A stretch of DNA of 64,000 nucleotides from Autumnicola lenta (GTDB lineage Bacteria > Bacteroidota > Bacteroidia > Flavobacteriales > Flavobacteriaceae): contig NZ_JAVRHO010000015.1 in NCBI RefSeq assembly GCF_031846515.1, positions 33,981 through 97,980 of the forward strand. The letters are read 5' to 3'. The notes below the pieces were generated by a model, which saw only the letters and a list, made by a program, of their open reading frames with translations, was not told the DNA's origin and made no database searches. A program made the position numbers and the translations under genes. Shown one piece after another: positions 17,298-25,606 of the stretch (positions are counted from its first letter, which is position 1; every line of letters starts with the position of its first letter).

Positions 17298-18053
17298 ATG
17301 AAACTATTCAATGTAAGCATTTTCGCTCTGGCAGTTTTGGCTTCAGGATGTAAAAATAATACTGAACAAGAAGAACAAGATGTTCCAACTGAAGAGCAGA
17401 CCGTTATTTCGCAGGATCAGGAAAACGACTGGCAGGAACTTTCTTCAGGGAATGACCTGGAAGGCTGGAAAGCCTATAAGTCTGATTCTATTTCTGATCA
17501 ATGGAAAAAAGAAGGAGAAGCTATAGTTTTTACTCCTTCTGAAGATGGTCCTGAAGGATCTGAAAACCTGATTACAGAGGACGAGTACACTAATTTTCAG
17601 CTCGATTTTGAATGGAAAATTTCCGAAGGAGGAAACAGCGGTGTAATGTGGGGCGTTCAGGAAATGGAAGAATATAATGAGCCGTACTATACCGGCCCTG
17701 AAATTCAGCTGCTCGATAACGAAAAGCATCCGGACGCTAAAAACGGACCTGTACGGCAGGCCGGAGCTTTGTATGATATGGTTCCCCCAGGTGAGGATGT
17801 GACCAATCCGGCAGGAGAATGGAACACCCAGTCTATTGTAATCGACCACGAAAACAACATAGGAAGTGTGACTTTAAACGGAACAAAAATCACAGAATTT
17901 CCCGTTCATGGTGATGAGTGGGAGCAAATGGTGTCAGAGTCAAAATTCAGTGACTGGGAAGATTTTGGCAAAAGTCGTACCGGCCATATTGCCCTTCAGG
18001 ATCATGGGAACAAGGTGTCCTTCAAAAACATTAAAATTAAAGAACTGGAGTAA
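17298..18053 (+). CDS. PF06439 (DUF1080) 3-keto-glycoside hydrolase/lyase lipoprotein
   Basis: A 251-residue lipoprotein (signal ending LASGC, lipid Cys at residue 18), an acidic linker, then a concanavalin-like beta-sandwich of the 3-keto-disaccharide hydrolase family. It shows WQELSSGNDLEGWKAY, FQLDFEWKISEGGNSGVMWG and GPEIQLLDN, ending in GHIALQDHGNKVSFKNIKIK. Family members cleave 3-keto glycosides by an elimination mechanism, and this fits the GMC oxidase that would make them. It is the last gene of the rightward operon, followed by a clear terminator, so it is likely periplasmic or outer-membrane attached and works between oxidation and uptake. Confidence 0.9.
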   Translation: MKLFNVSIFALAVLASGCKNNTEQEEQDVPTEEQTVISQDQENDWQELSSGNDLEGWKAYKSDSISDQWKKEGEAIVFTPSEDGPEGSENLITEDEYTNFQLDFEWKISEGGNSGVMWGVQEMEEYNEPYYTGPEIQLLDNEKHPDAKNGPVRQAGALYDMVPPGEDVTNPAGEWNTQSIVIDHENNIGSVTLNGTKITEFPVHGDEWEQMVSESKFSDWEDFGKSRTGHIALQDHGNKVSFKNIKIKELE

Positions 18054-18077
18054 ATCGTTTTTTACGCCTATTTTTAA

Positions 18078-18108
18078 GAGCTGTGTAGATTTCTACGCAG
18101 CTTTTTTG
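18078..18108 (+). terminator. Terminator at the end of the keto-sugar operon
   Basis: AGCTGTGTAG pairs with CTACGCAGCT (one G-T pair) around a short loop, followed by a T run. Confidence 0.85.
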
Positions 18109-18163
18109 TTTTTATGGTTTCATTACAATTATTTTTCCTAATTTATTATCTAAAGTTCGAAAA

Positions 18164-19378
18164 ATGAAAACTACAAAAGTCGCTTTTAAAAATAATGAGG
18201 GTAATGAACTGGTGGGGTACCTGGAACTTCCCACTAATCAAAAACCTCATAATTTTGTCTTGTTTGCTCATTGCTTCACCTGCAATAAAAACTTTTTTGC
18301 ACCCAAAAATATCAGCCGCACGTTAGCTTCACGTGGCTTTGGTGTGCTGAGGTTTGACTTTACGGGATTGGGGGAAAGTGAAGGCAAATTCTCTGATACT
18401 AATTTTTCGGGTAATGTTGAGGACTTGGTTGCTGCGGCAGATTTTTTGAAGAAAGAGTATGAATCACCTTCTGTACTCGTAGGCCATTCCCTGGGAGGAG
18501 CTGCTGTTTTAATGGCTTCCGAAGAAATAGAATCTGTAAAAGCAATAGCTACCATTGCCGCTCCGTCCACTATTACGCATGTAGAAGGCCTCCTTTCAGA
18601 ACAAATGGACAAGCTTATGAAAGATGCAAATGCAACTGTAAATATAGGAGGCAGGCCCTTTAAAATTAAGAAGCAGTTCCTGGAAGACCTGCAGAATCAT
18701 GACCTTGGGTCTCGATTATCAAAACTGGAAAAAGCCATTCTTATACTTCATTCTCCTCAGGACGAAGTTGTGGAAGTCAAAAATGCTGAAGAACTTTACA
18801 CAGCAATCAGCCACCCTAAAAGTTTTGTTTCCCTGGATGGGGCAGATCATCTCTTAAATGATAAAGAATACTCGATTTATGCGGGAAGGGTGATAGCAAC
18901 CTGGGCAGAAAAATATATAGAACTTGAAGAAATCCAGGACCTGGAAACAGACCATCAGGTTGTGGCAAATTTGGGAAACGAAGGTTTTACCACCCAGATC
19001 AAGGCAGGTATACATAATTTTACTGCAGATGAACCCGTGAAAATGGGAGGAAATAATTTTGGCCCCACACCATACGAACTTATTTCCGCAGGCCTGGCTG
19101 CCTGTACTTCTATGACGATCCAGATGTATGCAAAGAGAAAAAAGTGGCCGCTGGAAAACGTAGAAACGCATGTTAATTATGCTAAACAACATGCGAAGGA
19201 CTGTGAAGATTGCGATAAGGATAGCTCAAAAATTGACATTTTTGAAAGGGAAATCTCTATTTCGGGAGATCTCGATGAAAAACAGGTAAAACGCCTGCTT
19301 GAAATTGCAGACAAATGTCCTGTTCACAAAACACTGAGCGCTGAAATTGCTATCACCACAAAACTGGCTAACGCCTGA
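18164..19378 (+). CDS. Fused alpha/beta hydrolase and OsmC-family protein
   Basis: A 404-residue two-domain protein. Residues ~1-245 form a serine alpha/beta hydrolase (HCFTCNKNFFAPKN, LRFDFTGLGESEG, nucleophile in VGHSLGGAAV, a late Asp and LDGADHLL histidine). Residues ~265-404 form an OsmC domain with the two redox cysteines in AACTSMTI and DKCPVHKTL. OsmC proteins reduce organic hydroperoxides, so the fusion may hydrolyse lipid esters and detoxify peroxidised acyl chains; that link is inference. This fusion is known in several bacterial groups. Single gene, convergent with the AI-2E exporter 16 bases away. Confidence 0.92.
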   Translation: MKTTKVAFKNNEGNELVGYLELPTNQKPHNFVLFAHCFTCNKNFFAPKNISRTLASRGFGVLRFDFTGLGESEGKFSDTNFSGNVEDLVAAADFLKKEYESPSVLVGHSLGGAAVLMASEEIESVKAIATIAAPSTITHVEGLLSEQMDKLMKDANATVNIGGRPFKIKKQFLEDLQNHDLGSRLSKLEKAILILHSPQDEVVEVKNAEELYTAISHPKSFVSLDGADHLLNDKEYSIYAGRVIATWAEKYIELEEIQDLETDHQVVANLGNEGFTTQIKAGIHNFTADEPVKMGGNNFGPTPYELISAGLAACTSMTIQMYAKRKKWPLENVETHVNYAKQHAKDCEDCDKDSSKIDIFEREISISGDLDEKQVKRLLEIADKCPVHKTLSAEIAITTKLANA

Positions 19379-19394
19379 CATGAAAAAATTTACT

Positions 19395-20489
19395 TTAGCG
19401 TTTTAGTTTTTTCTGAATCTTTTCTATAAAGGTATCTTTCGCTCCGGGTCTTTTGTAACCCATTAGAAAACCTATAGGCCGTAGTTCCTTGCTGTGATCT
19501 GCAATTATTTTTATAATCCCAAAAATAGGAACAAAAAGAATAAGCCCCGCACCGCCCCATATTGCGCCTCCCAGGAGAACGGCGATAATAATAAATAACG
19601 GACTTTGCTGTACCTCAGAGCCTATAATGATAGGTTCAAAAACATAACTTTCCATCAATTGAATGATGGTGACAATTATAGTAAAAGATATAATTTCTAT
19701 GGAGCTTCCACCAAAAACAATCATAAAGATAATGGGAAGAATACCGCTTATAAAAGGTCCTATATATGGAATAATAGTAATCACAGTACCAAAAAGTACA
19801 AGTAGAGTTGCATGTTCGAGACCATAAGCGGTAAAGGTTATCGTATAAAGAATAGCCAGCAAAACCATCACCTGAATCCTTCCCCAAAGATATTTATGAG
19901 CTACCTTTTTTGTTTCCCTCAATATTTGTCTGGTCTCCTTCTTTTTGTCCTCAGAGATATATATCATCAGGAATTGTTTAAACTTATCCCGGTTTACAAG
20001 GAATAGAAATACATAGATTAAAACCAATAAAAATTTCACCAATATTTCAGTCACACTGGCGAGCACTTGAGAAATAAAACTTTGAATCCAGTTTATTATG
20101 GAGGTCATCTCATCCTGAAATAATTCCTTTTGCTGCTCCAGTGTAAAACCTGTTACACCCATTAGCCTTTCCTGAAGCACCGTCACATATGCTGCAATTT
20201 CCTCCTTTCTTTCAATAAGATCATTTAAAAAAAACCCCAGTTGACGAAAAAGAAAGAATAGCACCAATCCCACACCTATAAATAAAACGAACGTACTCAC
20301 AAAAGATGATATAATACGTCCTGCCCCAGTCTTTTCCTCAAGAAACTTACTTACGGGAACCATTAGAGTAGACAGGAACACTGCAAACACTATGGGTATA
20401 AGTAGTGCTGCTCCAAAATAAAGACCTATAATTACTAAAAAAAGTGAAAATAATATCGTGTTCGTTCTTTGAAAATTTCTTCTTACCAT
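19395..20489 (-). CDS. AI-2E family (TqsA/PerM-like) membrane exporter
   Basis: A 364-residue integral membrane protein with about seven to eight TM segments. It has the AI-2E family layout: paired N-terminal TM helices, a periplasmic or cytoplasmic helical region (residues ~90-150), and conserved C-terminal parts including GTVITIIPYIGPFISGILP near residue 235 and ESYVFEPIIIG. Some family members export autoinducer-2 and others act as Na+/H+ antiporters or permeases of unknown substrate, so the substrate here is open. The tail is basic (KKLKR). Single leftward gene. Confidence 0.88.
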   Translation of the reverse strand: MVRRNFQRTNTILFSLFLVIIGLYFGAALLIPIVFAVFLSTLMVPVSKFLEEKTGAGRIISSFVSTFVLFIGVGLVLFFLFRQLGFFLNDLIERKEEIAAYVTVLQERLMGVTGFTLEQQKELFQDEMTSIINWIQSFISQVLASVTEILVKFLLVLIYVFLFLVNRDKFKQFLMIYISEDKKKETRQILRETKKVAHKYLWGRIQVMVLLAILYTITFTAYGLEHATLLVLFGTVITIIPYIGPFISGILPIIFMIVFGGSSIEIISFTIIVTIIQLMESYVFEPIIIGSEVQQSPLFIIIAVLLGGAIWGGAGLILFVPIFGIIKIIADHSKELRPIGFLMGYKRPGAKDTFIEKIQKKLKR

Positions 20490-20811
20490 TTTATTCTCTT
20501 AATTCCTGCGATCAAATCTTAAACCAGTCGTCTTTCAATGGATTTCACCTCCGGAAACTAAAGATAATTAAAAAATCCTCTTTTTGCTGATGCATCGCTG
20601 CACGAGATAACCTCATTACCTTAGAAAATTCCGATTGGACTCGGTTAGTCAAATACCTACATATAATTCATAACCAAAAATGGAATAAAATACATGTGAA
20701 ATGCGCAAATCCCCCTTTCTACTTCACTGTTAAGCTATCCTTAAATCTTTGGTCAGCGCTTTTATTAGATTTAATTTAGTGTGGTATAACCAGAAAATTA
20801 ACTACAACATT
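20490..20811. other. Intergenic region between AI-2E exporter and sodC
   Basis: A 322-base divergent intergenic region that must hold both promoters. I see no gene, no dispersed motif copy and no strong hairpin; no confident TTG/TAnnTTTG pair was found. Confidence 0.5.
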
Positions 20812-21420
20812 ATGAAACGTACTAGTATATCTTTACTTTTTTGTGCTTCTGTTTTCGTCTTTGGTTGCAAAAACGAAGGAGAAAAAAACGAAAATGACCT
20901 GGAAACAACAACAGGTACAGAATTAACTACGGAAGAGGATGAAATGGACTCTGCTGAAGAGATGAAAGAAATAACCGTAGATCTTGAAGCCAAAAGTGGC
21001 AGCGACCTTTCAGGGACAGTTACTTTCACTGAAGAAAATGGAGAAGTAAGAATGGAAGGAACAATTAGTGGTCTTTCTGAAGGCACCCATGCCATTCATA
21101 TTCATGAAAATGCAGATTGCTCTGCAGAAGATGGATCGTCTGCCGGAGGCCACTGGAACCCAACAAATGAACCACACGGCGAATGGGGTGACTCTGAAGG
21201 ATACCACAGGGGCGATATTGGCAATTTTCAGGTAGACAGCAATGGAGAAGGAAATGTTAGCATGTCTACAGACCAATGGTGTATAGGCTGCGACGATGAA
21301 AACATGAACATCGTAGGAAAAGCTGTTATAGTGCACGATGGAGTAGACGATTATACATCGCAACCATCAGGAGACGCAGGAACAAGAGTAGGCTGTGGAG
21401 AAATTGAAATGGAAATGTAA
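20812..21420 (+). CDS. sodC: Copper/zinc superoxide dismutase lipoprotein
   Basis: Converts superoxide to oxygen and hydrogen peroxide in the periplasm or at the outer membrane. Using the ATG at 20812 (not the upstream in-frame codon at 20749) gives a lipoprotein signal with FVFGC. An acidic linker precedes the SOD fold. Metal ligands are visible: HAIHIHENADC (copper His pair and disulfide Cys), AGGHWNP, GYHRGDIGN and VIVHDGVDD (copper His), with GTRVGCGEI supplying the second Cys. About 202 residues, normal for bacterial SodC with a linker. Single gene with its own terminator. Confidence 0.95.
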   Translation: MKRTSISLLFCASVFVFGCKNEGEKNENDLETTTGTELTTEEDEMDSAEEMKEITVDLEAKSGSDLSGTVTFTEENGEVRMEGTISGLSEGTHAIHIHENADCSAEDGSSAGGHWNPTNEPHGEWGDSEGYHRGDIGNFQVDSNGEGNVSMSTDQWCIGCDDENMNIVGKAVIVHDGVDDYTSQPSGDAGTRVGCGEIEMEM

Positions 21421-21451
21421 CATTTTGATTAATAGCATAAAATTATATCCG

Positions 21452-21486
21452 AAGAGTCTGGCTTAAAAGTCAGGCTCTTTTTATTT
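21452..21486 (+). terminator. Terminator after sodC
   Basis: AGAGTCTGGC pairs with GTCAGGCTCT using two wobble pairs, followed by TTTTTATTTT. Confidence 0.75.
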
Positions 21487-21520
21487 TGTAAGAGGGAATC
21501 TCCGTAAAATAAATTGTGCG

Positions 21521-21535
21521 GAAAATTGCCATTTT
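21521..21535 (-). repeat. Dispersed motif M, copy 1 (core only, reverse)
   Basis: On the minus strand reads AAAATGGCAATTTTC, the 15-base core of the dispersed motif; the CGACCT end is replaced. It lies between the convergent sodC and LytTR regulator genes. Confidence 0.55.
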
Positions 21536-21590
21536 TCAATCCTCTTCTAAAATTTGATTAGCAAGTAAGGTCAAATCTCCTTTCCAAAGT

Positions 21591-22346
21591 CTAAGCAAGC
21601 CATTGCTTAAAATCTTTTACTTTTTCCCTGCTTACGATCAAGGGAAATTCACAAAAAGACTTCAGATTTATACGCAACCGGGAGTTAGAGTAAGCTACGA
21701 TATCTTCAATAGCCGAAATATTTACAATACATTGTCGGTTGATCCTGAAAAAATTTTCGGAACTTAATTCATTTTCAAGCTTCTCCAGGGAAATATCGAG
21801 GGGATAATTCCGTTTGTCCAATGTATGGATATAAGTAGATTTATTTTCAGAACTAAAGCAGCTGATTTCCTCCACATTAATCAGTTTAATATGCTGGCCT
21901 ACCTGTACAGTGAATCTCTTTCTGTGCTCTGAAGTGTTCAGGTTAAAAATAGATTTCAGATTTTGCACGCTCAGTCCACCATTAATAGCTGCAGAATTTT
22001 GATAAAATTTCTGCATTGCCGCAGCAAGTTCCTCATCATCTATAGGCTTCAGCAAATAATCCACACTATTCAGTTTAAACGCCTTCAGCGCATATTCGTC
22101 ATAAGCAGTCGTAAAAATAATGGCACTCTTAATTTCCACATTTTCGAAAATTTCAAAAGACAGACCATCACTTAACTGGATATCCAGAAAAATAATTTCA
22201 GGATGTTCATTTTGCAGAAACCATTCCGTAGCCTCTTCCACACCATGTAGCGTAGCGATTACGTCTACCTTTAGTTTCTCCAGCATACGCTGTAAACGCC
22301 TGGCAGAAGGTTTTTCGTCTTCAATAATTAATGCCTGTATCATCAT
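21591..22346 (-). CDS. LytTR-family response regulator
   Basis: A 251-residue regulator: receiver domain (residues ~1-120) with EDEKPSARRL, the phospho-acceptor Asp in IIFLDIQLSDG (near residue 58), TAYDEYAL and the Lys of YLLKPID. A LytTR DNA-binding domain follows (residues ~145-250) with FRINRQCIVNISAIEDI and LIVSREKVKDFKQWL. It is the last gene of a four-gene leftward operon headed by the LytS-type kinase at 22985-24307, and begins one base after the preceding 2TM gene. It most likely receives phosphate from that kinase. The target genes are unknown. Confidence 0.93.
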   Translation of the reverse strand: MMIQALIIEDEKPSARRLQRMLEKLKVDVIATLHGVEEATEWFLQNEHPEIIFLDIQLSDGLSFEIFENVEIKSAIIFTTAYDEYALKAFKLNSVDYLLKPIDDEELAAAMQKFYQNSAAINGGLSVQNLKSIFNLNTSEHRKRFTVQVGQHIKLINVEEISCFSSENKSTYIHTLDKRNYPLDISLEKLENELSSENFFRINRQCIVNISAIEDIVAYSNSRLRINLKSFCEFPLIVSREKVKDFKQWLA

Positions 22347-22347
22347 A

Positions 22348-22674
22348 TTATTTCCAGTTTCTCCTTTTTTCTTTTTCCATCAATTCTTTGACTTTGCGCT
22401 CTTCCCAATTTTTTCCTAAAAGCTTATTAGGTCCAAAAACACTCGCCCAGTGAATAAAGAGACCAATTCCCCAAAGAAAGAAATGATGTAATTCCAGATA
22501 TCGTCGATGACTTTCCCACACGCCCTCTTCCCTGTTTCCCAGCACAAAAAGGACAATATTTACTAAAATGTAAAGCAAAAGATGAATATAAAACCCTTTG
22601 ATATCCTTCACTTTCTTTTTTGCCGACTTGTAATTGAAGTCTTCTTTAGTATGTTCTTCCATTTTTTCCATCAT
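22348..22674 (-). CDS. 2TM-domain protein A
   Basis: A 108-residue protein made of one 2TM domain: YKSAKKKVKDIKGFYIHLLLYILVN-type start (basic helix then TM1), a short loop, FLWGIGLFIHWASVFG (TM2), then a conserved amphipathic tail GKNWEERKVKELMEKEK. Its ATG overlaps the stop of 2TM protein B (ATGA), and the response regulator follows after one base. It is about 65-70% identical by eye to protein B and also resembles the C-terminus of the kinase. Possibly an accessory membrane subunit of the kinase; the function is unknown. Confidence 0.88.
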   Translation of the reverse strand: MMEKMEEHTKEDFNYKSAKKKVKDIKGFYIHLLLYILVNIVLFVLGNREEGVWESHRRYLELHHFFLWGIGLFIHWASVFGPNKLLGKNWEERKVKELMEKEKRRNWK

Positions 22675-22994
22675 TCCCAGTTTCTCTTTTTATCTTTTTC
22701 CATCAATTCCTTCACTTTGCGCTCTTCCCAATCCTTTCCAAAAAGATTGTTGGGACCAAAGACAGCAAGCCAGTGAGCAAATAATCCAATTCCCCAGAAA
22801 AAGGCTGTGGAATACGTCCAGATATCATTTAAAGCGTGCCAATCGCCATTTTGATACGCCGCTACCGCGACAATTGCTACATTTACAAAGAGATAGACGA
22901 GCAGGTGCACATAAAACCCTTTGATCTCTTTCACTTTCTTTTTTGCAGCGTTATAGCCAAAGTCTTCCTTATAATACTTTTCCATTATTTCCAC
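22671..22994 (-). CDS. 2TM-domain protein B
   Basis: A 107-residue paralogue of protein A with the same plan: YNAAKKKVKEIKGFYVHLLV, TM1, a loop, AFFWGIGLFAHWLAVFG as TM2, and GKDWEERKVKELMEKDK. It overlaps the kinase gene by 10 bases and protein A by 4, so translation is probably coupled along the operon. The identical tail pattern (WEERKxxEIMEKE) in the kinase and both small proteins argues for a shared partner or for hetero-oligomers. Confidence 0.88.
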   Translation of the reverse strand: MEIMEKYYKEDFGYNAAKKKVKEIKGFYVHLLVYLFVNVAIVAVAAYQNGDWHALNDIWTYSTAFFWGIGLFAHWLAVFGPNNLFGKDWEERKVKELMEKDKKRNWE

Positions 22995-24307
22995 GATTTT
23001 TGTTGTTGCTGTTCCTTCTCCATGATCTCCTGAATTTTACGTTCCTCCCAGGCAGAGCCGTAGCCAAAGACCGAAAATCCATGAATTGTTAATCCAATTC
23101 CCCATCCAAATAGCGGAAACCAAAACCATTGAAAACCCCAAAAAGTATAATAATTAATAAATATCAGGAAGGGAATTACTATACAATATGAAAGGAGATT
23201 TCCATAGAACTCCTTTAATTCCTTTACGCGCTCTTTGGCCTTATAATATGCATTTTCTTCTCTAAAATCCTGTGTTTCCATAATGGCTATTTGTTTGGTT
23301 AGTACCGGTAATTTTACTCTGAAAATTTCCTGGTTTTGTTCTATAAATACTTTTCTCCGGGTCACAATACCGTAGCGGTCCACAATATTTTGAAGCCCTA
23401 CTCCTTTTCGCTGATGCAGCACTTCTTTCTTCTGAAAATTATTCTCTATCACTAAATATCCATCTGCTTCATATATTTTAATCCGCAACGGTTTTGCCTC
23501 ACTCACCACATTGTGTTTTATGGTATTTTCCAGCAACAACTGAAGGGATAGCGGCACCACCTTAGCTTCGGGCGTAGAAAGCTCTTCTGGAACTTCATAA
23601 AAAATACTATTTTCAAAACGCATCGTCAACAACTTCATATAAGTTACCGCAAAAGTCAGTTCCTCTTCCAAACTCACCAGTTCCTTATCTTTCTGTTCCA
23701 GGACATACCTGTAAATTTTTGAAAGTGATGTCGTAAATTTTTGGGCCTGCTCTGGATTTTCATCAATTAAAGAAGTCAGAACATTAAGGCTGTTAAAAAG
23801 AAAATGCGGATCTATCTGATTTTTTAAACTTTCGAATTTTGCTGAGGCGGTTCCGGCAATAATTTTCTGTTCGGTTACTTTTCGCTCCTGGAGGGCTTTG
23901 TAGAAATAAAAAACGTGAAAGGCAAGGGAAATAATAATGGTAAATAGCAATGGAGCGATATAATAACTTAAACTTTCATTCTGCAGAAATTTTCCCACTG
24001 CCACGTCTCTAAAAACCGTCATATCTATCAGCCTGCAAAAAAAATAGCCAACAAGTGTGAGCGCAACAGAACCCGCCGAAGCGAAAATTGCCCTTTTTAG
24101 ACCTGCATTTTCCCACCCGATTTTCTTATTGAAAAATTCAAAATAAAGTGCGTTGATGGCTGTTAGTACAAAGGAATAGAAGAAATAACCTCTCCATACT
24201 TCCCATTCCAGCAATTTTTCTGTATTGGCATAAAAAATGGAATCCAATAACAGCACCACCAGGCCGATAACCAGTGAAGTCTTTATTATTTTTAGCAAAA
24301 TTTTCAT
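22985..24307 (-). CDS. LytS/YehU-type sensor histidine kinase with C-terminal 2TM domain
   Basis: A 440-residue membrane kinase. Four TM segments lie in the first ~155 residues. The PF06580 histidine-kinase core has the phospho-His in QIDPHFLFNSLNVL (near residue 170), and the ATPase part has LQLLLENTIKHNV and KGVGLQNIVDRYG. After the ATPase part (near residue 335) comes an added 2TM domain: NAYYKAKERVKELKEFYGNL, two TM helices and AWEERKIQEIMEKEQ. This added membrane domain is duplicated as two free proteins downstream. First gene of the operon that ends in the LytTR regulator. Its signal is unknown. Confidence 0.92.
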   Translation of the reverse strand: MKILLKIIKTSLVIGLVVLLLDSIFYANTEKLLEWEVWRGYFFYSFVLTAINALYFEFFNKKIGWENAGLKRAIFASAGSVALTLVGYFFCRLIDMTVFRDVAVGKFLQNESLSYYIAPLLFTIIISLAFHVFYFYKALQERKVTEQKIIAGTASAKFESLKNQIDPHFLFNSLNVLTSLIDENPEQAQKFTTSLSKIYRYVLEQKDKELVSLEEELTFAVTYMKLLTMRFENSIFYEVPEELSTPEAKVVPLSLQLLLENTIKHNVVSEAKPLRIKIYEADGYLVIENNFQKKEVLHQRKGVGLQNIVDRYGIVTRRKVFIEQNQEIFRVKLPVLTKQIAIMETQDFREENAYYKAKERVKELKEFYGNLLSYCIVIPFLIFINYYTFWGFQWFWFPLFGWGIGLTIHGFSVFGYGSAWEERKIQEIMEKEQQQQKSWK

Positions 24308-24425
24308 TACGATTTCCTAATTACAGTATTAATTTGCCATACTTCTTTAACTCTCAACATTTGATTACCCCAAATTGTAACTTTTTAAATCTCCGTTTTT
24401 TTTACCAAGATAATCAGAAATATTT

Positions 24426-25064
24426 TTAGATCTTTCCGCAGGTTTCCACTATTAATTGCCTGGCCCGGCTTTCGCCCCACTCCGGTGCGTATTTTTCTTC
24501 GGGTTCAAAATCGGAAAATAACTCAAGGCTTTTCTTTAAATCTTTACAATATTCTTTTGGATCCCTGCCAAAAAATTTTGCCGCACCCATATTCCATTCT
24601 GCTTTAGAAAGGATCACCCGCGGATTTCGGGGAGCTATCTTTGCTGCATCTTCATAGATGTTGCTTATTACAGGAGAAAGTTTCATTCCATAAACCGAGG
24701 GTTCCATAGTTATATAAGCGGTATGCAGCAATCCCTGTAAAACCATAACCTCCACATTGTCTTCTCCTGCATACTGCCCGGCTTTATCAAGAAGTTCCTG
24801 TGCCTGTTCCAGTTGTTGCTCTTTTTTCACCGCATCGGTCATTTCAAAACTTTCCACAATTTTAATTTGTGAGGCGTAGTAATATGGCACCCAGTTATTT
24901 TCTTCAGCAATTGCTATTCTTTCAAAAACGTTTGCGGCTTCAGAAATTTGTTCATCCCCCCAAAACTCAAAAGCTTTATCCATTCCGGTTTCGTATTTGG
25001 ATTGTCCGTTAACCCACAGTACCATGAGTAGAAAGCTTAAACAACAAAATATTTTTTTTCTCAT
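24426..25064 (-). CDS. Exported TPR-like protein of unknown function
   Basis: A 212-residue protein with a signal peptide (MRKKIFCCLSFLLMVLWVNG). The mature part is helical with TPR-like character: FEFWGDEQISEAANVFERIA, EQAQELLDKAGQYAGED, YEDAAKIAPRNPRVILSKAE. Two conserved-looking cysteines lie near the end. It is the last gene of a three-gene leftward set with DUF2141 and the TonB receptor; the same trio occurs in other flavobacteria to my knowledge. It probably acts in the periplasm with the receptor; the precise job is unknown. Confidence 0.78.
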   Translation of the reverse strand: MRKKIFCCLSFLLMVLWVNGQSKYETGMDKAFEFWGDEQISEAANVFERIAIAEENNWVPYYYASQIKIVESFEMTDAVKKEQQLEQAQELLDKAGQYAGEDNVEVMVLQGLLHTAYITMEPSVYGMKLSPVISNIYEDAAKIAPRNPRVILSKAEWNMGAAKFFGRDPKEYCKDLKKSLELFSDFEPEEKYAPEWGESRARQLIVETCGKI

Positions 25065-25081
25065 AATTTAAATTTCAAAGG

Positions 25082-25471
25082 TTACATCATCTTAATTTTC
25101 TGTGTTACTTTTTCTTTATTCTTCACTTCAAATTTTGCGTCTTCCCATTGGGGAGGGCCAAATCGCGCAGGAGCATTGTTGGAAGTGGCATAATTTTCCA
25201 GGGGCCAGAAACCCATGAGCATATTAAACTCCTTATCTTCATTTTCGTCGTGAAATGAGGAAACTGCATAAACCCCGTCTGAAATATTTTCAAATTCCAC
25301 CTTTACCTGCCCATTCTTAATATCCACAGTTTTCGCCTTATAAGCATTTTCAAGAAATTGTTCTCCTGTGTTATAAAGGGCAACCACTGCTTTGCCTTCA
25401 TCAGATTTAAAGCCTGTAATTACTATTTCAACATTGTTTTGTCCCTGTAGCCGAGAAAATATTCCGAACAT
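25082..25471 (-). CDS. DUF2141 family protein (start unclear)
   Basis: A DUF2141 beta-sandwich protein: VEIVITGFKSDEGKAVVALY, GQVKVEFENISDGVYAVSSF, HDENEDKEFNMLMGFWPLEN, then NNAPARFGPPQWEDAKFEV, which is the family hallmark. The only ATG that fits, at 25471, gives a very short leader (MFGIFSRLQGQ). In frame upstream, codons back to about 25519 encode KKSIIIKTVSLIFGIL, a textbook signal-peptide start, but no ATG, GTG or TTG opens it. Either a rare start codon is used or the start was lost by mutation. Related to the DUF2141 gene at 40590. Function unknown, presumed periplasmic. Confidence 0.8.
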   Translation of the reverse strand: MFGIFSRLQGQNNVEIVITGFKSDEGKAVVALYNTGEQFLENAYKAKTVDIKNGQVKVEFENISDGVYAVSSFHDENEDKEFNMLMGFWPLENYATSNNAPARFGPPQWEDAKFEVKNKEKVTQKIKMM

Positions 25472-25606
25472 TAGTATCCCAAAAATTAAGCTTACGGTTT
25501 TTATTATTATTGATTTTTTAGTTACAGTTCAAATTTGGACAATAAGAACAGGACTTGAAATTTTAAAACCCTGAACTGTAGGATTCTTATGATGAGCTGT
25601 GATTTT

